Source: Hysterangium stoloniferum (taxonomy: Eukaryota > Basidiomycota > Agaricomycetes > Hysterangiales > Hysterangiaceae). Taken from it: a stretch of DNA of 64,000 nt. Where the stretch lies: the NCBI GenBank assembly GCA_015178975.1, contig WHVD01000037.1, forward strand, positions 638,704 to 702,703, written 5' to 3'. The notes under the pieces are model-generated. The model searched no databases. It saw only the letters and a program-made list of their open reading frames with translations, and was not told where the DNA came from. A program made the position numbers and the translations under genes. Shown here piece by piece: positions 56,538 to 64,000 of this stretch. Within the stretch, counting starts at the first letter, position 1. Each line of letters opens with the position of its first letter.

Positions 56538-56821
56538 GAGTGTTGTCAACACCCTTGTCTTCAGCCCTAACTGATACTGGTTGTGTGCTGCCACTGCTAG
56601 CTGCGTCAAGATTTTCGACCTGGAGAGCAAGTGAGTGGCAGAAGTTTTAATATTAAACTTATCTAACGATCTCGCTCAGGTCCATTGTGGACGAGCTCAA
56701 ACCCGACTTTGTGGAGACAAGCAAGAACGCCCGTGAGCCCGAGTGCATATCGTTGGCGTGGTCTGCGGATGGTGGATTCACAGATGATCAAGTCCGTGTC
56801 TGGTCTGTCGTTAATGCGTAA
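56538..56821 (+). pseudogene. RACK1/Asc1 (ribosome-associated WD40 protein), 3' remnant
   Basis: RACK1 is a seven-blade WD40 protein on the 40S ribosome. Only the last two exons remain: 56538-56630 and 56680-56821, joined by a 49-nt intron. They encode VNTLVFSPN, YWLCAATASCVKIFDLES, then [32 protein letters not shown] and TDDQVRVWS. Damage: TGA at 56572-56574 where the family has Arg (CGA to TGA fits), an apparent in-frame loss of about five residues after SADG (normally QTLFA), and no upstream exons in the window. It converges on the L12 gene. Confidence 0.85.
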
Positions 56822-57006
56822 ATTACCTTGTTTACGAATCAACTAAAATTGGCATTGCTGCCGTCTTTTCTACTCTTGCTCTGAGTTTTGATGCAAGAGT
56901 GAAACTTTTTGGGTGAACGTAAGATAGCCTCTTTCCATCCTCTGCGACATTGGTTACAATGAAAGGTGATGGAAATGTATGGTAAAAGCAATGCAAATCA
57001 TGTAAT

Positions 57007-57691
57007 TTACTCTTCCGGAATCTCAATTTCCCCAGAGTTGATACCGTCAATTATATCGTGCGGGGCCTGACCGTCAATCGTGCAGCCGATACTCTGGGCA
57101 GTACCTAACATCTCCTTCGCAACACCGGCCAGACTCTTCGCAAGTGACTTGTTTTGCATTATCCGCGAAATGTTGATGATCTCGTCCAAAGTAATGTTGC
57201 CGTTATGCTTGATGTTTTTCTCCTTCTTGCGGTCCCGTGGCGGTTCTGGGAAGATAAAGTTAATAAACAATAAACTACCCATTGTAGTCCATAATACTGC
57301 TACCCACCCTTCAAAGCACGGATGATAAGAGAACTGGCGGACGGGACGACGGAGACTTGTGCTTGACGATTTTGGATCGTAAGCTGGACGGTAACACGGA
57401 GAGCCTTCCAGTCGCCGGTAGCTTTGGCAATGTCTTCTCCGACCTTTTTCGGTGACTAGCATTGATGATGATAATACTGATCAATACACATAATTTGACG
57501 ATAGCGTTGACGGGACGCACCAAACCCAAAGGACCGATTTTGGGGGCAAGAGCAGCTGAAGCTCCAACTTCACCACCTGTGGCACGCAGGTAGATGATTT
57601 TGATTTCATTCGGGTCCTGGAGAGTAAACAATGTGTCAGGTAATGTTTTATGAAATTTTGTTCGCTGACTTACGAGTTTTGGGGCCACCAT
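57007..57691 (-). CDS. RPL12: 60S ribosomal protein L12 (uL11)
   Basis: uL11 forms the base of the ribosomal stalk that recruits GTPase factors. Exons on the minus strand: 57691-57674, 57616-57521, 57455-57308, 57245-57007, giving 166 residues, the family length. Motifs: [46 protein letters not shown], then [40 protein letters not shown] and SGEIEIPEE. The 18-nt first exon (MVAPKL) and small exons are typical of ribosomal protein genes. All junctions keep frame, so the gene looks intact. Confidence 0.95.
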
Positions 57692-58295
57692 TTTGAAGAG
57701 GAGGAGGAAATGAGTGAAGGAGAAATTCGAGTTTCGCTAATACCCGAGTGCTGTGTAGTTGCGTCCGGTATATTGGCGGTCTCAGCGGATAAACGATGGT
57801 TGTAAATTTGAGCTGCACCATACGCTAGTATGTGATGCCGCGTCTAATTATCTCCAACGGTGTAATTCTACTATACCACGAATAATCCCATATATACTCT
57901 GAGAAATAAACTGCACACAGAGAAATATGCTACACACATGTCATGTACCTGTGTACCTCACTTTTCATCACCAACAAACCTGGTTTGCCATTGGCTTGTG
58001 TATATCCGACATTGTGAGCTCATCATCATCCTCAACAGGAATGACAGTTTCTTGATCACATTTTTTTTATGACATTTCTCAAATTAATCATAAATACATA
58101 TTCTACATAAGAAAATATGGTAAATCTATTTTTCCACCCTCATTCTTTATTGCTGTTCTCTATCACCTCATGGTTCAAAGGGTGTCTACCCTTCATGTGA
58201 GGCTCATTTTCACCTGTCATGCTCTCCCATTGGCATATCCCATTCTCCAGTAAAGTCACCAGATGCTATGTTAGGATCTTAGTACCTGTTATGAC
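57692..58295. promoter_or_regulatory. RPL12 upstream region and spacer
   Basis: About 600 bases between the L12 start and the Gypsy-A LTR. The first 150 presumably hold the L12 promoter. The rest is AT-rich with no gene or repeat recognised. Confidence 0.45.
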
Positions 58296-59016
58296 TGTTA
58301 CGACCGTGTCGCAACCCTATCGGCCCCGAGGTTATCACCACTTGTCAACGTTTCAAGTCATCCTCTCGGAAACCATCGGCCCCGAAGCTGATGAATGTTT
58401 CGCGAAGATCAAACTCCATTTACGCCCACGTCAAAATAACTCATATTGTCTGGTCAAACTTTGATACGTCCCCTTTATTATGTTGATCCGTTCAATCTTA
58501 TGTTTCGCATATGTCTATCTATATTTGTAGTCCTTGAACCATTTCCTTTTATCGTAATCCCGCTCTCGGTTATCATTGGCCTCCGAACTAATCATAAACT
58601 TCCCGTTCCTAGTCAAGCTTATTGTTAATACCGTGTTCCGCCCTTCTCCCCATTAGTATTTTCCAGACGCCTGTTACTTGTATATGAACCCGCTGTAATT
58701 GTAGTTACTAGGCAATCAGAATATCGACTCAGAATACCCTCATACGCCTGTATCAGTCTCATACTCAGAATCCCCCCATCCGCCTTTGCGTGCGCTCGTC
58801 CACTTCCGGCCCCGACCCCTTGGCCCGACGCTCGACTTGTCCTTCGATTCTGATCGGTATCACGCCGAAAGGTACTCGCTAGGATTGGTCTTCGCCCGCC
58901 CGAAATTTAAGGACATCCTACGGATATTTGCGAGGGCGCAGCACATAAGCTGAAGCCAAGTCCTTCCGATCGGTCCCTGTCGGCCACCGACATTAGTCAG
59001 TTTCCAGTTCTTAACA
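58296..59016 (+). repeat. 5' LTR of Gypsy-A (family A, 721 bp)
   Basis: It starts TGTTACGACCG and ends CAGTTCTTAACA. It has a TATATG box at 58681-58686, TCAGAATAT at 58716-58724, and the shared hairpin block at 58932-58963. Confidence 0.92.
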
Positions 59017-59027
59017 GTATATTCTGA
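58681..59027 (+). promoter_or_regulatory. Putative promoter, transcript start and self-primer site of Gypsy-A
   Basis: The bases after the LTR (59017-59027) read GTATATTCTGA. Nine of them (ATATTCTGA, 59019-59027) are exactly complementary to TCAGAATAT at 58716-58724, which lies 35 bp after the TATA box. This is the arrangement expected if the 5' end of the RNA primes its own reverse transcription, as in Tf1 and sushi elements. Confidence 0.55.
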
Positions 59028-59054
59028 TTTCACACTCGCATTTTCCGTCTAAAC

Positions 59055-60353
59055 ATGCCTCCAAGGAAAAATGCCAAGCCTAGCGGCGAAGCAGAATCTT
59101 CCACTCTCAAGTCTCCTTTTCTGTATACAGCCCGAGCTACTCAGAGAACTCCGCTACCAGAAACCTCCGAAGAATCTCGCTTTGTGGAGATTACCAGCGA
59201 TGCTGAAGAAGTAACTGAAGCAACCGATCCCGAAGCAACTGAGGAGATTAACAATCAACCAGTTTCGGAACATGAACCCGAGGATGGCGACCAACCTCAG
59301 GCTAGTGGCTCCAAGAAGTCTGCAAAGAAGAAACCGGCTCTTGACCCTGAAGAAACATGGGAATTGTTTTCAGGTACTCTAGGATCCCTTAATGAATTCC
59401 TTAAAAGCAATATCAAGGAAAAGGAACCTGGGCAAACCCGAGTCAACAAACCCGAGCCATTTACTGGCTCAAACCCGAAGAAATTGCCGACATTCCTTAT
59501 GCAATGTCGATTCAACTTTCGGGACCGCCTGGCTGCATTCGCAACGGATGACCGAAAGGTAAACTTCGCACTCTCATACCTTAAGGATTCCGCAGCAGCC
59601 TGGTTTGAACCCGCATTTTCTGGCCTCACCTCTGAAGACCCCGATTGGCTCCATGATTGGGATGCCTTTGTTGAGGAACTCGAAACCAACTTCGGTCCCT
59701 ACGACCAAACCGGCGATGCTGAAACCGCGCTTTCTAATCTCAAAATGAAAGACACTCAGCGCATCACCGATTATATTGTCCAGTTCAACAACCTCGCCGC
59801 GCGTTGCGACTGGGGTGATTCGGCCCTCCGTTACCAGTTTTACTCCGGCCTTCCGTCTCGCCTCAAAGATGAAGTTTCCAAAGGAGAGACCAGCAAGCCG
59901 AAAACCCTCCCTCTCATGCGCCTGAAAGCCCAAAACGCAGACGCTCGATACTGGGAACGACGTTCGGAAATCAGTTGCGAAAACCCGTCGGACAAAAAAT
60001 CATTGGACAACAAGAATGCCAACAAGTCTGGTAACCAAAACACCAATAACACTGGCAACTCGACTTCCGATAAGAAGTCCGAAAACAAAGGGTCTAACGA
60101 CAAAAAAGGCAAGGGCAAACAGTCGAATAAGTCTCAAGACAAAGACAAACCCGACTTAACTGGCAAACTCGGCTCCGATGGCAAGCTCCTACCACAGGAA
60201 AAGCAACGCCGAATGGACAACAACCTTTGTTTGTTGTGTGCAGATCCCGGACACCGAGTCGCTGCATGCCCAAAAGCCACAAAAGCCCGATCGGCCAATA
60301 TGGCCACGACCTCACAACCGGCCAAGCCGGCTGCCGAGTCGAAAAAAGATTAA
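59055..60353 (+). CDS. Gypsy-A Gag polyprotein
   Basis: An open frame of 432 residues, ATG 39 bp after the LTR. Residues 1-110 are acidic and Lys-rich. The retrotransposon gag capsid domain spans residues about 130-290 (FLMQCRFNFRD, AAAWFEPAFSG, TQRITDYIVQFNNLAARC). A disordered Asn/Lys/Ser-rich stretch follows (about 310-370), then a CCHC zinc knuckle (CLLCADPGHRVAAC, near residue 395). It forms virus-like particles and binds the element RNA. Pol continues in the -1 frame with an overlap at 60227-60353, so a frameshift may join Gag and Pol. Confidence 0.92.
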   Translation: MPPRKNAKPSGEAESSTLKSPFLYTARATQRTPLPETSEESRFVEITSDAEEVTEATDPEATEEINNQPVSEHEPEDGDQPQASGSKKSAKKKPALDPEETWELFSGTLGSLNEFLKSNIKEKEPGQTRVNKPEPFTGSNPKKLPTFLMQCRFNFRDRLAAFATDDRKVNFALSYLKDSAAAWFEPAFSGLTSEDPDWLHDWDAFVEELETNFGPYDQTGDAETALSNLKMKDTQRITDYIVQFNNLAARCDWGDSALRYQFYSGLPSRLKDEVSKGETSKPKTLPLMRLKAQNADARYWERRSEISCENPSDKKSLDNKNANKSGNQNTNNTGNSTSDKKSENKGSNDKKGKGKQSNKSQDKDKPDLTGKLGSDGKLLPQEKQRRMDNNLCLLCADPGHRVAACPKATKARSANMATTSQPAKPAAESKKD

Positions 60354-63300
60354 GCAACTCTCTGGATTCCGTGCGGTTGGAGAGTTGCGTTGAATCTCCT
60401 CGCACACCGGAAAATTGTTATCTTAACGCATCCGCCTTGTATGATCCTAATTCTTTGTTCATAAATCTTACTTCAGAACCTCTCGGGAGTTTCACTTTTC
60501 GAGCTCTCATAGATTCAGGTTCAACCCATTGTTTTATAGATACAAGTTTTTCCCGAAAAAAACAGTTGAAAACCTATGCAATAGATCCGATTCTGCTCCG
60601 ACTTTTTGATGGTACCTCAAACTCCGTAATCTCGCAAGCCTGCGAACTCCGACTTCGGTTCCCATGTGGAACCTTTCAGACAGTTACGTTTTTTGTAACA
60701 CAGTTGTACTCGAGTTGCTCCGTGGTTCTAGGACATAACTGGCTCACCCGCTATAATCCGTTGATTGATTGGGTATTGGGCAGTATCCATTTCTGAACCC
60801 CGTCGGCACCCGATACGACTGGTCTGTTTCCGCCTGTTTCGGCAAATATGGCCTCTACAGCACCTCCGGCCCCTGTGGCAAATCCGAGCTCTCCGCCGCC
60901 CGTCTCTCTAATAAACGCCGCAGCTTTTATGAGAGCCATCAAGTTGGACGGCTCCCGAGCATTTACAGTCAATCTTAAAGTTGATGAAGTCACCGGTCGC
61001 TTTGCATCCCCGGTGACCGAACCGATCGCAGATTTAGAAGGTGTTCCTAAAAAATACCATGAATTTGCAGATGTCTTCAGTAAACAAAAAGCCGATCGAC
61101 TCGCCCCTCACAGGCCTTACAATTTGAAAATTGATATTGAAGATGGTTCACATCTGCCCCTAGGCCCAGTTTATCCTCTCTCGCAGTCCGAATTATCGGC
61201 TATCCGAGATTTCTTGGACGAACATTTGGCTATAGGTTTTATCCGACCCTCAAAGTCTCCTTATGGAGCCCCCGTCCTATTCGTTCGGAAAAAAGACGGT
61301 TCCCTTCGACTTTGCATTGACTTTCGAGGACTAAACGCGATTACTCGAAAAGACAAGTACCCATTACCATTAATCTCCGATTTACTCGATGCCCCTCGGA
61401 AGGCCCGAATTTATACAAAGATAGATCTCAAACACGCCTATCATTTGGTTTGGATCGCCGAAGGCGACGAATGGAAAACGGCTTTTCGCACTCGCTATGG
61501 CTCCTTTGAATGGTTAGTAATGCCTTTTGGCCTCACCAACGCTCCGTCGGTCTTTCAACGTTTTATCAACGACGTCTTTTCCGACCTCCTTGACGTCTTT
61601 GTCATTGTGTACCTAGACGACATCCTCATCTTCTCCGAAGACCCTACACTTCATGATGAACATGTCCGTGAAGTCCTCCGAAGACTCCGAAAACATGGTC
61701 TTTTTGCGAATGGTAAAAAATGTTCTTTTGATGTCGACACGGTTGAATACTTAGGCTTCATGATGGGACCCGACGGTCTCCGCATGGACAACGCTAAAAT
61801 TCAAGTCATTCAAGATTGGCCGGAACCCCGAAAGGTTAAAGATATTCAGTCCTTTTTAGGCTTCGCCAATTTTTATCGCCGTTTCATTCACAATTACTCA
61901 AAAATTACCGTTCCGCTCACTCGTCTTACTTGCAAAGACACCCCGTGGAATTTCTCCGACGAATGCCGATCGGCATTCCAGGAATTGAAAAGTGCGTTTA
62001 CATCCACCCCTATTTTGTCGCACTGGAAACCCGACGTTCAACTCATCGTGGAAACTGATGCTTCGGACTATGCGCTTGCCACGATATTGTCCATTCTGGA
62101 CACCGATGGTGAAGTACACCCAGTAGCTTTTCTGTCTCGCACATTTTCGGCGCCCGAACTCAACTACGACGTTCATGATAAGGAATTACTCGCAATATTT
62201 GAAGCTTTCAAGACATGGCGACATTATTTGGAAGGTTCGACCCACCCGGTAGATGTTATTACAGACCACAAAAATTTAGTTTACTTTTCAACCACAAAAC
62301 TTCTCACCCGTCGACAAGCTTGATGGTCCAAATACCTCTCCACTTTCAACATGGTAATTCGCTTCCGTCCCGGCCGCCTTGGTGGAAAACCCGACGCTAT
62401 GACTAGACGATGGGACGTCTATCCTAAAGAGGGGAGTAGCGACTACGCCACAGTTAATCCGCATAATTTCAAACCTATGTTTTCATCGGAACAACTGTCC
62501 GCATCTATCCGAGCCACTTACCTCATTCATCCAGTCTTGCGAAGTGTTATCCTTATGGATACCGAAAAGTTACATCAAGATATACTATTGGCAATTCCAT
62601 TAGACCCAGTCACCAAAGCACACCTCGATAACCCGTCCGACCCCGATCAACCCCGATGGTCATTAGACTCACAAGGTTTCATTCGACTTGACAATCGCAT
62701 TTATGTACCGGATTCCGACACCCTTCGGCTGCGAATCCTACAACATAAGCACGACCACCCAATCTCAGGACATTTCGGCCTCAATAAGACCCTCTCACTC
62801 ATTAGAAGAGAATATACATGGCCCGGCATCCGAGATTTTGTTAACCACTATTGTAAATCTTGTACTACGTGTTTACGCTCTAAATCACAGCGACACAAAC
62901 CATATGGCCTACTCAAACAATTACCGATACCGGAAAAACCTTGGAACTCGATTTCTATGGATTTTATCGAGCACCTACCGGCATCCGAAGGTCACACAGC
63001 AATCCTAGTTGTTGTGGATCGGCTCTCAAAGCAAAGTATTTTCATTCCAACATATGACACGATAACATCTGTACAGTTAGCTGAATTATTCGTTACCCAT
63101 GTATTTTCCAAGCATGGCGTTCCGTCGCATGTCACATCCGATCGCGGATCCGAGTTTGTCTCTCACTTCTTTAGGTCACTCGGAAAAGCACTAGACATGA
63201 AGTTACATTTCACTTCGGGCTATCACCCGGAAGGCGATGGACAAACCGAATGCATGAATCAAACCTTGGAGCAATACATCCGTGTCTATTGCAACTATCA

Positions 63301-63877
63301 ACAAGACAATTGGAAATCACTACTACCGCTGGCTGAATTCGCATACAACAACGCACCGAATGCCACTACTGGCATTTCGCCTTTCTTCACAAATAAAGGC
63401 TACAACCCCAACATCGCAATCCACCCGGAACACGATCTCGCATCCACCCGTGCTCAAGACTTTGTTACAAACCTCGACGAGCTACATCAAGAACTTCGTA
63501 AAACTATCGCAATGGCTCAAGAACGATACCAACGATCTGTGGATAAAAACCGACTTCCACCTCCTGATTTCAAGATCGGAGACCGAGTATTTGTTAAAGC
63601 CGAGTTTTTCCGAACTACTAGACCTTCTAAGAAGCTCTCTGAAAAATATTTAGGTCCTTTTGAAGTTATAGCACAAGCCGGCACGCTTTCATGGACGCTT
63701 CGGCTCCCCGACAACATGCGTGCAGTGCACCCGGTATTTCATGTATCTATGTTAGAACCTTGTGTTCCTAACAATATACCGGATCGCATACAACCACCAC
63801 CTCCACCCGTGATTATTGATGGGGAACCCAAATTTGAGATATCAGAAATCCTAGACTCAAAAATCGACAATCGCTGA
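60354..63877 (+). pseudogene. Gypsy-A Pol polyprotein with two internal TGA codons and a terminal one
   Basis: All pol parts lie in one frame. Protease: ALIDSGSTHCFIDTSF with the DSG active site (60504-60552). Reverse transcriptase: LDEHLAIGFIRPSKSPYGAP, LCIDFRGLN, VYLDDILIFS (about 61600). RNase H: ETDASDYALATILS. Integrase: HHCC finger (HKHDHPISGH, CKSCTTC), core with SMDFIEHLP, TSDRGSEF and HPEGDGQTE. TGA codons lie at 60794-60796 (older Gypsy-2 has Trp here), 62321-62323 and 63875-63877 (family residue probably Arg, CGA in each). No other break is seen before the chromodomain. It is inactive if TGA is read as stop. Confidence 0.88.
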
Positions 63878-64000
63878 TGCTCATGCAAATTACTTTATTT
63901 GGTCAAATGGGCTGGCTATGAAGGTACAGATAAAGAAACTTCATGGATCCTAGCTACAGAAGCTCGGTAATGCCTCGGAAATCGTTTTAGGGTTTCACCA
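63878..64000 (+). pseudogene. Gypsy-A chromodomain, partial and shifted
   Basis: After the TGA the same frame reads LLYLVKWAGYEGTDKETSW, the core of a chromodomain, which puts Gypsy-A among chromoviruses. An extra base or two near 63957 shifts the frame (TEAR stop instead of TELGNASEIV). The window ends here. Confidence 0.75.

Larger units (their letters stand above)
58296..64000 (+). mobile_element. Gypsy-A: young chromodomain Ty3/gypsy element, cut by window end
   Basis: It contains a 5' LTR (58296-59016), gag, and pol with protease, reverse transcriptase, RNase H, integrase and the start of a chromodomain. The solo LTRs at 11242 and 55471 belong to the same family. The 3' LTR lies outside the window. 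It is almost intact apart from three TGA codons in pol and a small shift near 63950. Confidence 0.9.

Noticed and set aside
58219..58628. ORFs of 81 and 60 residues in the Gypsy-A LTR (also 11630-11812)
   Set aside because: Chance frames inside LTRs. The same frames occur because the LTRs are copies.

Overview
The window looks like nuclear DNA of a basidiomycete fungus, probably an Agaricomycete. Host genes are split by many short GT-AG introns of about 47-71 nt and encode typical fungal proteins. They sit in a gene-dense island surrounded by Tc1/mariner elements, chromodomain Ty3/gypsy elements, Ty1/copia remnants and Helitron fragments. A Ceratobasidium/Rhizoctonia-type genome is possible, but that is a guess.

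Layout. (1) 1-13,412: a decayed copia element on the minus strand. It has been hit by a rearranged Ty3/gypsy element (Gypsy-1, 1651-10781, target duplication CTCTG), a solo LTR (11242-11961, TATGG) and a 148-bp element with 5-bp target duplication (12531-12678, GGTAC). (2) 13.4-35.3 kb: transposon-in-transposon deposits. They hold four Tc1 elements, a Helitron helicase remnant, a decayed gypsy gag-pol with its own LTR (Gypsy-2), a perfect 15-bp minisatellite, and at least four further LTR families, named here A to E. (3) 35.3-51.3 kb: the host island. It has APS kinase (+), eIF2B gamma (+), eIF3c (-), a large protein with a HicA-like C-terminus (-), a PAP2 lipid phosphatase (-), a CYS3-like bZIP factor (-) and a single-pass membrane protein (+). 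(4) 51.7-56.5 kb: a second Helitron piece hit by a solo LTR, a palindromic Tc1 element and another solo LTR. (5) 56.5-57.7 kb: the broken 3' end of a RACK1 gene facing an intact ribosomal protein L12 gene. (6) 58.3-64 kb: a young, nearly intact chromodomain gypsy element (Gypsy-A) that runs off the window.

Working together. The intact genes are mostly housekeeping (translation initiation, ribosome, sulfate activation, lipid phosphatase). APS kinase and a CYS3/MetR-like bZIP lie about 12 kb apart, and the APS kinase promoter carries a CACGTCA site, so a regulatory link is plausible but unproven. Everything else is best read as an insertion record: nine insertions have matching target duplications that fix their order.

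Most notable: two LTR families, A and B, place a TATA box 35 bp upstream of a 9-nt sequence complementary to the site just after the LTR, which points to Tf1-like self-priming. Several LTR families share one hairpin-capable block near their 3' end. All five Tc1 elements carry an inverted inner copy of their own terminus. Gypsy-1 carries an antisense gag and an extra third ORF with its own promoter-like upstream region. No entirely new defence-like or enzymatic system was recognised.
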